Assembly (NCBI GenBank): GCA_913063225.1
Contig: CAJXYP010000014.1
Span: 1 to 64,000 of the forward strand
Length of the DNA stretch: 64,000 nt
Source: an uncultured Cellvibrionales bacterium
GTDB taxonomy: Bacteria > Pseudomonadota > Gammaproteobacteria > Pseudomonadales > GM7GCV1
Direction: 5' to 3'
The notes beneath the pieces are model-generated. The model was not told where the DNA came from, ran no database searches, and was given only the letters and a program-made list of their open reading frames with translations. Positions 56,082 through 64,000 of the stretch are shown here, one piece after another (positions within the stretch are counted from its first letter, which is position 1; each line of letters begins with the position of its first letter). A program made the position numbers and the translations under genes.

Positions 56082-57104
56082 ATGAAAGGCACTCGAACTA
56101 AAGCAGCTGTAGTACTAGTTAACCTAGGCACTCCTAAAGAACTGACGGTTCCTGCAATAAGATCCTTCTTAAGGGATTTTTTGTGGGATCGCAGAGTAGT
56201 GGAAATACCCAGGCCAATTTGGTGGATCATTCTCAACTGCTTTGTCTTGACCTTAAGACCGCGCAAGATAATAGAGACCTATAGCAAAGTTTGGACAGAG
56301 GAGGGCTCTCCACTTCGAGTTATAACCGAGCGCCAAGTTAAAGCCCTGCAGGCAAAGTTAGTAGACAGCCTAGGCGACTATGCCCCCAATGTTGTTCATG
56401 CGATGACCTATGGCGACCCCAAAATTGCCGACACCCTGGACCTGGCCTATAAGAGCGGAAGTCGGCGAATTATAGTGTTGCCTATGTACCCACAGTATTC
56501 AGGCTCCACCACGGGTGCAATATATGATCAGGTTGCTAAGTATATGCAGTCGAATCGCGCCTTACCTAGTCTCAACATCATCAATAGCTACTTTTACGAA
56601 AGTGCCTACACAGGAGCCATAAGCAAAAGTATTGAAGGTTTTTGGCAACAGCATGGTAGAGCCGATTACCTACTCTTCTCCTATCACGGCATTCCTATCT
56701 CTTATGTTGACAAAGGAGATCCATATGCCGGCCACTGTGAGTGCACGACTGGAGCCGTATCAGCCCAATTACAGCTAGATCCAGAGCGATCAAGCATGTC
56801 CTACCAATCTCTGTTTGGAAAGGCTGAGTGGCTAAAGCCATATACAGCAGTCAAATTGGTGGAACTCGCAAAAGCTGGCGTTAAGCGCATTGACGTTGTC
56901 TGTCCGGCTTTCGCAGCGGATTGCATTGAAACACTTGAAGAGATAGCGATGGAGAACGCTGAAATATTTATCGAGGCTGGAGGTGAGGAGCTGCGGCTAA
57001 TTCCCTGCCTAAATGACTCGGCGTTACATATAGATGCTTTAGAACAAATTTTGATGCCGCATATTCTTGCGATCACTGATACTGCTGGGACCATTTCCTC
57101 CTAA
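56082..57104 (+). CDS. hemH: Ferrochelatase
   Basis: A 340-residue enzyme inserting ferrous iron into protoporphyrin. VLVNLGTPKELTVPAIRSFLRDFL at the N-terminus, the active-site LFSYHGIPISYVDKGDPY (His) near 205, and the CPAFAADCIETLEEI near 273 are diagnostic. The E. coli protein is 320 residues. Its stop is immediately followed by tsaB (shared base). Confidence 0.96.
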   Translation: MKGTRTKAAVVLVNLGTPKELTVPAIRSFLRDFLWDRRVVEIPRPIWWIILNCFVLTLRPRKIIETYSKVWTEEGSPLRVITERQVKALQAKLVDSLGDYAPNVVHAMTYGDPKIADTLDLAYKSGSRRIIVLPMYPQYSGSTTGAIYDQVAKYMQSNRALPSLNIINSYFYESAYTGAISKSIEGFWQQHGRADYLLFSYHGIPISYVDKGDPYAGHCECTTGAVSAQLQLDPERSSMSYQSLFGKAEWLKPYTAVKLVELAKAGVKRIDVVCPAFAADCIETLEEIAMENAEIFIEAGGEELRLIPCLNDSALHIDALEQILMPHILAITDTAGTISS

Positions 57105-57784
57105 TGTATCCCGCTCTCGCTATAGATTGTAGTGATCATGTTTGCTCGGTCGCCATTTCTGACGGCACTAAGTTTTGGCAAATTGAAGAGGAAGGCACCC
57201 GGCGTCAGGCTCGCCTGATACTGGGTTTAGTAGAAAACTGCCTGATCAAAGCGGATATCGAGAAAGAACAACTTCAAAGCATATGTTGGGCAGCAGGCCC
57301 CGGATCTTTCACAGGCCTGCGAATCGCCACTGCAGTAGCTCAGGGTATAGCTTACGCCTTAGACCTTCCCTTGACCCCAATTTCTAGCCTTGAAGCAATG
57401 GCAGCTGCTGCTAGCTCAACCAAGCCTCTGGAGGAGGGTGGCACACTCCTCACCATCACCGATGCGCGCATGGGAGAGTTCTATTGGGCTCTGTTCGAAT
57501 ATTCCAGTAAGAAAAACGCGTTATCTAGGCTCTGCGAGGACAGTTTAAGCAGCCTTGATCAAATTGATCTGCCCGCGGATCTAGCCCTTATACTTGGCAG
57601 CGGTGCTGAAGCGGTTGAAGCAAACTCGCCTAAAATCAACCAAACACCAGCAAGAGCCTCAGACTTATTCGCATTGGCGGAAAAACGTATCACTGAAGGT
57701 GGTCAAATAACCGCCATGCAAGCTGAACCGGTCTATCTTCGATCTAAATCAGCTTGGAAAACTCTTGAACAACAAAAGTCGTAA
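57104..57784 (+). CDS. tsaB: tRNA t6A modification protein TsaB
   Basis: A 226-residue ASKHA-fold protein. The N-terminal LAIDCSDHVCSVAI and the central CWAAGPGSFTGLRIATAVAQGIAYAL (about 60-85) are diagnostic. It works with TsaD and TsaE to attach threonylcarbamoyl to A37 of ANN-reading tRNAs. The length agrees with E. coli TsaB (231). It abuts hemH and precedes uppP by 27 bases. Confidence 0.94.
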   Translation: MYPALAIDCSDHVCSVAISDGTKFWQIEEEGTRRQARLILGLVENCLIKADIEKEQLQSICWAAGPGSFTGLRIATAVAQGIAYALDLPLTPISSLEAMAAAASSTKPLEEGGTLLTITDARMGEFYWALFEYSSKKNALSRLCEDSLSSLDQIDLPADLALILGSGAEAVEANSPKINQTPARASDLFALAEKRITEGGQITAMQAEPVYLRSKSAWKTLEQQKS

Positions 57785-57811
57785 GAAATAGGGAACGAAG
57801 CAAAATACAAA

Positions 57812-58600
57812 ATGGATATTTTCCAGACAATTATTCTAGCGATTATTCAGGGTATTACGGAATTTCTTCCCATATCGAGTTCTGCACACCTTATTTTACC
57901 AAAGGAAGTATTAGGCTGGGCCGATCAGGGCTTAGCCTTTGACGTTGCCGTGCATGTAGGTAGCCTGGTTGCAGTTATTCTCTACTTTCGACGTGATGTG
58001 GGGGCAATTGCCTTAGGTGGCTTAGACAGCCTTAGGGGCCGCTGGTCCGATCAGGGGCAACTAGCCTGGTTTCTGGTTTTAGCGACCATTCCGGCTGCAG
58101 TTGCCGGGTTAATATTTAAAGACTTTATCGAGACCGAGCTACGCAGTGCTCAGGTTATTGCCTACACCACGCTAATCGGCGCCGGGTTGCTGCTGATTGC
58201 GGACCGCATGGGCAAGGGTGGCAAACAAATAGCTGACCTAAGCTGGAAGCTGGTGCTGATAATTGGCATCGCTCAGGCCACCGCATTGGTCCCGGGAACC
58301 TCGCGCTCAGGGATAACTATCACAGCCGCGCTATTACTCGGACTATCGCCAACTTCTTCGGCTAAATTTTCTTTCCTGATGTCAATTCCCATAATCGCGC
58401 TCAGCGGAGCCTGGCAAGCATTGGAGCTTCTGGGAAGTAATGGCACAGACTGGTCGGTAATAGCCATAGCTACCCTGATATCAGGCGTATCAGCATATAT
58501 CTGTATCCATTACTTTCTGAAACTGATCCAATCAATCGGCCTGATGCCTTTTGTCATATACCGGGTGCTTTTGGGGTTAGCGCTGTTTCTATTTATCTAA
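57812..58600 (+). CDS. uppP: Undecaprenyl-diphosphatase
   Basis: A 262-residue integral membrane enzyme that recycles undecaprenyl diphosphate for cell-wall synthesis (bacitracin resistance). The motifs are QGITEFLPISSSAHLIL near 13 and the active-site PGTSRSGITITAALLLGL near 160, with Arg and Ser. The length fits BacA/UppP (273). Its end overlaps the convergent EAL gene by 12 bases. Confidence 0.96.
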   Translation: MDIFQTIILAIIQGITEFLPISSSAHLILPKEVLGWADQGLAFDVAVHVGSLVAVILYFRRDVGAIALGGLDSLRGRWSDQGQLAWFLVLATIPAAVAGLIFKDFIETELRSAQVIAYTTLIGAGLLLIADRMGKGGKQIADLSWKLVLIIGIAQATALVPGTSRSGITITAALLLGLSPTSSAKFSFLMSIPIIALSGAWQALELLGSNGTDWSVIAIATLISGVSAYICIHYFLKLIQSIGLMPFVIYRVLLGLALFLFI

Positions 58601-60328
58601 CATGCGTACGTTTATTGATTCAAAAAGTAACAGGCCGTCCTTTTCTGCAAGAAGCCTAGACAGAAAGTATCCCTGACCCAAATCACAGCCCGCATCTACC
58701 AGCCATTTGTATTGATAGGCGCTTTCAATACCCTCAGCAAATACCTGAATACCCAGACGATGGGCCAGATCTATAGTGGCGGAAATCAACAAGCCATTGC
58801 GTGGGTTAGTCTCGATATTCTGAAGCAGGGAACGATCCAACTTTAATTTCTCAAAAGGGTATGAAGACAGGTAATTCAGATTCGAATAACCAGATCCAAA
58901 ATCATCCAAAGCGGTTCCAATATCTGCGTTTAGTAACCGCTTCATGCCATGATTCAGACTTTGGTCATCGGAAATTAAGGCATTCTCGGTAATTTCAACT
59001 TCAAGAGACACCCAACTGGGTAGCTGCTTAGATAGAGCAATCAGCTGATCCAAGTATCCAGAGTCCAAAAGACTCGAAGGAGATGCATTTACCGACAGGC
59101 ATATACCATCCTGGAACAGGGGTAACTGATTGCAGAAAACCACCACTGTCTTTAACAATCCAAGGTCTAGGGGTGCAAGCAAGTTCATTTCGCTCTGCAA
59201 CATCAATAAAAGTTCGGGAGACACATGGCCAAGATCTCTGCTATGCCATCTAGACAGCGCCTCGCAGCCGACCAAGCAACCCCTTTTCAGGTCATACTGA
59301 GGTTGGTAGTGCGCCGTAAACTCTTGTACTCGTAGCGCTTCAGCCAATGAACCTCCTATACTGAGCTTCTGCTGATGAGCCTCCATAATAGAACCGAAGT
59401 AGCGGGTCACCTTAGGTGGGTTAATTGATTTGGCATGTGCCAGAGCTATTTCTACTCTGGACAAAAAATCTGAGCCCTCAATTTGATCGGTACTACTGCG
59501 GACCGAATAGCCTGCTGACAGAAAGCAGGCTACCCTGTGGGCTTTCAGATGGTAGATTCCAGAGAGTTTTTGTAGCCACCTAGATATTGACGCATCGCTC
59601 AGCGCTGCCTCGCTATCACGACGAATGACTATCAAAGCAAATACATCGGCATTGAGCCTGTAGCAATCTCCAACCTCAAGGCTCAGCAAAGCTAATGAAA
59701 GCTTTTTAATCAATAAATCCGCCGTGCCAGATCCATAACATTGGTTGATACTTCTAAAATTATCTATATCCAACAATACTAGAAAGCACTGCGCGCCTTG
59801 CTCGCTTTTGCGTTCCAGATACCGCATCAAGGAAGTCCGATTTTTCAGCCCCGTTAGATCATCAAAATAGGCTTTACGGACCAGCTGTTTCTGAAGTGAC
59901 TTCCTGGACGTTATATCCTCTGCTGTAATGGAGAGCTGATTCTCGCCAATGGGCACTACTTCATGCCGGTACCATCTGGTTTCGCCAAATAGCTGCAATG
60001 GAAATTCTTCCATTGCAGCTTGTCCGGATGCATAAGCCTGGAAATACCGATCGCACTGAACCCAGTTATCTGAAAATGGGTAAACCTTGCTAAGGCGACT
60101 ACCCAGTATCTGATCCCGATCCATCTGTAACAATTTAGCCAGTTTTTGATTTGCGAAGAGCACAACAAAATCTTTTTGGCCAGGCTCTACCTCTATCAAC
60201 TGAAGCAAGCAAAAGCAGTGCAGATTCGATTCTGCAGCTGCTTCAAAAATCCGAGAGGGCGTTACTTTGCTGGTCGCAGAAGTGCGCAGTGAAGGTAATA
60301 GGGGCTTATGCGGTGCGTGGGTATCCAT
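58589..60328 (-). CDS. PAS-degenerate GGDEF-EAL protein, probable c-di-GMP phosphodiesterase
   Basis: A 579-residue cytosolic protein. Residues about 20-145 are a PAS-like sensor (LLQLIEVEPGQKDFVVLFAN). A GGDEF-like domain follows (about 155-310), but the GGDEF motif itself has degenerated to SGTAD (CYGSGTADLLIKKL near 198), so cyclase activity is unlikely. The EAL domain (about 325-570) keeps the catalytic set: EALSRW, SVNASPSSLLD, VEITENALI, ALDDFGSGYSNL, EKLKLDR and LGQGYFLSR. It should hydrolyse c-di-GMP in response to a PAS signal. It is monocistronic. Confidence 0.92.
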   Translation of the reverse strand: MDTHAPHKPLLPSLRTSATSKVTPSRIFEAAAESNLHCFCLLQLIEVEPGQKDFVVLFANQKLAKLLQMDRDQILGSRLSKVYPFSDNWVQCDRYFQAYASGQAAMEEFPLQLFGETRWYRHEVVPIGENQLSITAEDITSRKSLQKQLVRKAYFDDLTGLKNRTSLMRYLERKSEQGAQCFLVLLDIDNFRSINQCYGSGTADLLIKKLSLALLSLEVGDCYRLNADVFALIVIRRDSEAALSDASISRWLQKLSGIYHLKAHRVACFLSAGYSVRSSTDQIEGSDFLSRVEIALAHAKSINPPKVTRYFGSIMEAHQQKLSIGGSLAEALRVQEFTAHYQPQYDLKRGCLVGCEALSRWHSRDLGHVSPELLLMLQSEMNLLAPLDLGLLKTVVVFCNQLPLFQDGICLSVNASPSSLLDSGYLDQLIALSKQLPSWVSLEVEITENALISDDQSLNHGMKRLLNADIGTALDDFGSGYSNLNYLSSYPFEKLKLDRSLLQNIETNPRNGLLISATIDLAHRLGIQVFAEGIESAYQYKWLVDAGCDLGQGYFLSRLLAEKDGLLLFESINVRMLDK

Positions 60329-60386
60329 ACTCTGTCATCCTTGACGTCAGTTACTTGAATCGCGTTTAGTTAAAGGTTCGGAAAGA

Positions 60387-61808
60387 CTATTCGACTAATT
60401 TCATCCAGGTTCCTGGCTGAGCTTCACCCGCCGGGTAGTAGCCATTGATCAAGCGCAGATAGGCTTCAGCCTCTTGGCCAAGCACAGAGGTTCTGGCCAA
60501 ATCCAAGAAGGTCTCGCCGGGCTCAAGCCTCTGGTAATAGACCTGAAGCTCTCGGTCTGGAGGCAAGTCTTGTTGAGACGCCTGCCTAAAGCTAGCCATA
60601 ATCTCCAATTGAAGCTGATCTGTTTCGTCATCGGCGTTACCCGGTAAAACAGTCGAAAAGTAATAGGCGTTGCTTCCGAGTTTAGTCGCAGCCACTCTTT
60701 GCACTAACGCACCAAACTGAATAAAGCCCGTAATCGCTGTCTCTTCTTCGTAAATTGGACTATGTTCGCTAGCATTAAGTAGTTCATCTACGGAATAGCG
60801 CGCCAACAGCATTTCTTCAGCGGTTAACTCGTTGTCGGCAATGGTCGCGACTTCCAGTTTTAGCTCGATATCACCAGACCGGGAGGCCACACTAATAGTA
60901 GATCCGGAAGTAGTTCTATTCCAGTCATCAGGGTAGGTAAAGGTGACCGCCAGCCCCTTATGAACGTAGCGGGCTTTCCCCGGAGGCGCATTGCTGTTTG
61001 AACTTCGTCCAAAAACTACGCCGTCCACAGTAGTTCTATAGTCATCACGACCTTGAAATTCTTCCCCAGGTAATAGCAGTCCCGCCTGGGCGACAACCTC
61101 TTTAAGACGAGCATCTCCGCGCGGATGGCTAGCAAAGACACCGTGATAGGTGGATTGACCACCCGCGTTTCGAGCTTCACGGTTCATAAAGGTTTCGTGA
61201 TCTTTAAGAATACCTAGCACTTCGATCATAGCTTCAGGGTCATAACCAGTTCGATACAGATATTCAGCACCGTACTTATCGGCCTCTAACTCCATATCCC
61301 GACCGAATCCACTCACACGAGCGTTGTTCCAGATGCTCACCGCATCGCCAACACCGGAATTCATGGTGATAAGAGAAGCCATAAAAGCGGCAACATTACC
61401 CATAGTATTAGTGCTGTCGCGCCTATCGTGATGATGCCGGGTTACATGGGCGATTTCGTGAGCCAGTACCCCAGCTAGCTGAGCTTCCGACGTGAGGTAG
61501 TTGATAAGCCCCCGGTTCACATAAATATATCCGCCAGGTAACGCAAAGGCATTGATATCACCGCTATCGACTACAAAAAAGTGATAGTCAATTTCCGGCC
61601 AATCGCTATTGGCAGCGAGTTTCTGGCCTATTTCGTTGACATAGGCACTCAGTGCTTCGTCCTGGTAAAAACGCTCTGTAAGAAGTAGTTCTTCGTGGAG
61701 TTTCTGGCCAGCCTCTACTTCGCTATCTGCGTAAGCGAAAACCCCAGCGCATAATAAGAGCGCTGTAGCTATGCATTGAAATGATTTAAATCGAGCTGAG
61801 CCCTTCAT
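60387..61808 (-). CDS. Secreted M48-family metalloprotease
   Basis: A 473-residue zinc protease with a signal peptide (about 1-27, cleavage before DSE). The catalytic HEIAHVTRHH is near 117-126 and the third ligand region ELEADKYGAEYL near 176. A C-terminal segment (about 420-473, ETFLDLARTSV then LINGYYPAGEAQPGTWMKL) is the LysM-like end seen in BepA/YfgC-like relatives. It probably acts in periplasmic outer-membrane quality control. It starts 3 bases after the upstream lipoprotein gene, so is the last gene of the envelope operon. Confidence 0.92.
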   Translation of the reverse strand: MKGSARFKSFQCIATALLLCAGVFAYADSEVEAGQKLHEELLLTERFYQDEALSAYVNEIGQKLAANSDWPEIDYHFFVVDSGDINAFALPGGYIYVNRGLINYLTSEAQLAGVLAHEIAHVTRHHHDRRDSTNTMGNVAAFMASLITMNSGVGDAVSIWNNARVSGFGRDMELEADKYGAEYLYRTGYDPEAMIEVLGILKDHETFMNREARNAGGQSTYHGVFASHPRGDARLKEVVAQAGLLLPGEEFQGRDDYRTTVDGVVFGRSSNSNAPPGKARYVHKGLAVTFTYPDDWNRTTSGSTISVASRSGDIELKLEVATIADNELTAEEMLLARYSVDELLNASEHSPIYEEETAITGFIQFGALVQRVAATKLGSNAYYFSTVLPGNADDETDQLQLEIMASFRQASQQDLPPDRELQVYYQRLEPGETFLDLARTSVLGQEAEAYLRLINGYYPAGEAQPGTWMKLVE

Positions 61809-61811
61809 CGA

Positions 61812-62465
61812 TTAACCCTGAACAATAAAGGACTGAATTTGCTTGCCTAACCCCTTACAAGAGTTGGTTTGAACGCGCGCAAGGAAGGGAATAGGGATAA
61901 TTACTGCTGGTAAATAGGATGTACCGTGGCTATCTACACTGATACGCCCTGATTCTGTCATGGCGTGAAAATCCCAGACACTAGCTTCGTAGGTAGCTTC
62001 ATCTTCCCACATCCCCAGACCTAAACAGCCGCCTCCTGCGGGGGATATTGTGCAGCTCAATCCACCACTAGAGTCAGTAGTTTCGGTATTTCCCTCTATC
62101 CAGATAATGTAGCGTATTTCAAAGTCATCAATTGCTTTTTGCAATATCTGCTGTTCCAACAGCGTCTCTAAACGGGCCAAACTCAGAGGCGCGGTCCGGG
62201 GTTCAAACCAAGGGTAAAGGGCATCAACAAATTGTCCGTCCGGAATAACTTCCATACCCATAGCGCCTTGACCAAGCTCGCGGGCAACGCAGGTTACCAA
62301 GTCCGCCTCAGCCTCGTAGGCCGGGGAGTGCTGACGTCCCAAAACTACCACAGTGTCTGAACCCAAATCTATATTGGTCTCAGTTAAACGCATTTGATCC
62401 ACGGTTACCGTGCTACAAGCAGCTAGCAGCCATAGGCTGGATACATGGACAATCGACTTAATCAT
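61812..62465 (-). CDS. Hypothetical lipoprotein A
   Basis: A 217-residue protein from ATG 62465, which overlaps the upstream stop as ATGA. A longer in-frame ORF to 62489 lies inside the upstream gene and hides the lipoprotein signal. The lipobox LLAAC ends the signal (about residue 17). The mature protein has several cysteines (DLVTCVARELG, LSCTISPAGGGCLGLG) and a central LYPWFEPRTAPLSLARLETLL. I recognise no family. Its place between a second lipoprotein and the M48 protease suggests an envelope role. Confidence 0.8.
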   Translation of the reverse strand: MIKSIVHVSSLWLLAACSTVTVDQMRLTETNIDLGSDTVVVLGRQHSPAYEAEADLVTCVARELGQGAMGMEVIPDGQFVDALYPWFEPRTAPLSLARLETLLEQQILQKAIDDFEIRYIIWIEGNTETTDSSGGLSCTISPAGGGCLGLGMWEDEATYEASVWDFHAMTESGRISVDSHGTSYLPAVIIPIPFLARVQTNSCKGLGKQIQSFIVQG

Positions 62466-63043
62466 TGCTGCATCTCTGCATTTAACCAATTCTCTATATC
62501 CGCCTGCTGAGCGAACCCGAGGGTTAGCTGAGTACCTATATCTCTCAGCGCTTCCTCTGCGGCTCCATTTATGCCGGTGCCCTCGGATTGGAGTCTCTCA
62601 TCCGTAGCTCTTCCGTATCCCGTAATTAGCCAATCGGCTATTTCAACGCCGTCAGCATCCGTAGCTTGCAAGCGGTACTTTAGCCAAACTTCATAAAAGG
62701 TGGAGCCTGTTTCCTTTGGCAACGCGTATTGAAAAGCGTTCACTTCCGGTCTCAACGTTATATCGGCGGTCTCAGGAGAAAGGCTAAGGTCGGTAAATAG
62801 CGCTGAAACAACACTGCTAAAAAGGTTTTTATGGGCCTGACCAAGAATTATGGTGATGTCACCGCGATCTTCTTCATCTTGAATAAACTGATAAGTCGTA
62901 AACTCCTCCGGTAAATCGAGGAAGGCTGTTTTCTGTAGAGGGTCAACGAGGGGAGTAGGGAACTCGGCATTGATGGTATGCACCGACGAGCAGCCTGCAA
63001 CAAAAGCCAGAGATACAAACATAATGGAATGTCTAAAATTCAT
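62462..63043 (-). CDS. Hypothetical lipoprotein B
   Basis: A 193-residue protein with the lipobox VAGC (signal about 1-17). The mature part reads as an alpha/beta domain (EFTTYQFIQDEEDRGDIT, ADITLRPEVNAFQYALP, EVWLKYRLQATDADG) and a C-terminal helix. No family is recognised. It is coupled to lipoprotein A by an ATGA overlap and lies 3 bases after the vWA gene, so all are expected on one transcript. Confidence 0.8.
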   Translation of the reverse strand: MNFRHSIMFVSLAFVAGCSSVHTINAEFPTPLVDPLQKTAFLDLPEEFTTYQFIQDEEDRGDITIILGQAHKNLFSSVVSALFTDLSLSPETADITLRPEVNAFQYALPKETGSTFYEVWLKYRLQATDADGVEIADWLITGYGRATDERLQSEGTGINGAAEEALRDIGTQLTLGFAQQADIENWLNAEMQQ

Positions 63044-63046
63044 AAA

Positions 63047-64000
63047 TTACCTAAAGTCATTTAATCCTACAAAAGAACCCATATTCTGTTGAGCTATCTC
63101 CCGCATCAGAGCGGCAAATCTTGCTGCAGCATCAGCTTCTCCAACGGCAAGCATCAATGGGAAACCAATAGCGTGTATTCGCACCATTGGCTCACTTGAT
63201 CCGGATTGCCGATTCAAGTTGTACACTGTATCAAGCACAGCTTCCAGTGACCTGCCCGTATAGTCATCTCCAAACACATAAATACTAATCTTATGGTCAG
63301 ATTGATAAAAGGTCTGTATCGCAGCTTGTATGCCTTCAACCGGACTACTGTTACTGAACGGATGCCAGTTTCTCAGCTGACTGACGATAATTTCCCTGCG
63401 GTCAGCGGTATCGGGAATCCACTGCCCACGAAAACTGGTAAACATGTATTGGCCCATATCATTCATTATCTGAATGCCTTTCACACTAGGGTAGACGTCC
63501 AATATATCTACAAGCTCTTGAATCATTCGCGGCCATGAATAGGTAAACATACTGCCGGACGTATCGATCACAAAAATGATGTACTCAGAATCAACCGGTA
63601 TACCGCCGATGTAGTTGGTCTCATTTTGATAATTACTATAAAGACGACGCATCTCATCCGTAAGACTTTGTAGCGCAAGCTGGAGCTCTCCGCGCGGCCC
63701 TTCAGCAGCGGTATTTTCTTCATCTAGCGCAAACAATCTTTTCTCAGATACTTCTAGCTGATCAAGCAGAATGGCGACTAGCTCATCTTCTATGCCTAGC
63801 TGTTCATGCTTTGCGTTCAATTCCCGATCGAGAATGTCAATTTCACCCCGTAAGGTGAACAACTCCTCTTGCAGGGCGCGAACAGAGCCGACCTGATCTG
63901 TTTCAGTCTCTTCAATCACTTCGGGCGACTGAGTTTGTACGATAACCAACAGCAGAACGATGGCACCAAAGCCACAACTAATGACATCCAAAAAAGCGAT
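63047..64000 (-). CDS. Membrane-anchored vWA-domain protein, 5' truncated by window end
   Basis: At least 317 residues, open to the window edge. Translation at the edge reads IAFLDVISCGFGAIVLLL, a membrane segment typical of proteins whose N-terminus resembles ExbD/MotB anchors. The true start lies beyond the window, so the TTG at 63991 is not taken as the start. A coiled coil follows (about 35-100, EELFTLRGEIDILDREL), then a vWA domain with the metal site DTSGSMF and GDDYTG. The operon continues into two lipoproteins and an M48 protease. Cargo unknown. Confidence 0.9.
   Translation of the reverse strand: MAFLDVISCGFGAIVLLLVIVQTQSPEVIEETETDQVGSVRALQEELFTLRGEIDILDRELNAKHEQLGIEDELVAILLDQLEVSEKRLFALDEENTAAEGPRGELQLALQSLTDEMRRLYSNYQNETNYIGGIPVDSEYIIFVIDTSGSMFTYSWPRMIQELVDILDVYPSVKGIQIMNDMGQYMFTSFRGQWIPDTADRREIIVSQLRNWHPFSNSSPVEGIQAAIQTFYQSDHKISIYVFGDDYTGRSLEAVLDTVYNLNRQSGSSEPMVRIHAIGFPLMLAVGEADAAARFAALMREIAQQNMGSFVGLNDFR

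Overview
The window looks like one end of a draft contig from a marine-type gammaproteobacterium. Bases 1-69 are Illumina P5/Nextera adapter, not biology. The rest is densely coded, moderate-GC DNA. Gammaproteobacterial signals are the algU/mucABCD-like sigma-E locus followed by lepA-lepB-rnc-era-recO, a divergent ygfZ/sdhE-ygfX locus, CmoB, and a cysI-DUF934 pair as in pseudomonads. TonB receptor, BCCT transporter, TPR-sulfotransferase and Opp genes fit a heterotrophic marine lifestyle. I cannot name the genus. No phage, integrase, intact insertion sequence or CRISPR array was seen.

Layout: 0.1-6 kb holds a secreted trypsin-like protease overlapping a membrane FHA protein, a lipoprotein amidohydrolase, a secreted phosphodiesterase, tRNA-Arg(CCT) with a decayed duplicate of its 5' part and upstream flank, and a membrane J-domain protein. 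6-13 kb holds msrA and a complete oligopeptide ABC operon with fused ATPases. 13-20 kb has a sulfotransferase, a GGDEF remnant, a SUKH protein, a CPA2 antiporter, DUF934/sulfite reductase, cmoB and two small proteins. 20-27 kb is a cluster of BCCT transporter, TPR-sulfotransferase and TonB receptor facing a MarR regulator, with a duplicated palindromic site between receptor and regulator. 27-33 kb has two pseudouridine synthases and a MacAB-type efflux operon.

33-41 kb is housekeeping: HIT protein, DinG-like helicase, prfB (with its programmed frameshift), lysS, ung, ygfZ, sdhE, ygfX. 41.6-53 kb holds nadB, then rpoE-rseA-rseB-rseC-degP with a recognisable sigma-E autopromoter, then lepA-lepB-DUF4845-rnc-era-recO. 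53-58.6 kb has a frameshifted DUF6152 gene, then cysM-mazG, adk, hemH-tsaB and uppP. The last 5.4 kb, on the minus strand, has an EAL phosphodiesterase with a degenerate GGDEF domain, then an apparent envelope operon (vWA protein, two lipoproteins, M48 metalloprotease) that runs off the window.

Several longest-ORF starts are wrong. I moved starts for the amidohydrolase, MarR, prfB, rseB, degP, lepA, era, the DUF934 protein and one lipoprotein, using ribosome-binding sites, overlaps and family lengths. The most interesting uncharacterised units are the protease-FHA pair, the BCCT/sulfotransferase/TonB/MarR cluster and the vWA-lipoprotein-M48 operon. None is proven to be a new system from sequence alone.
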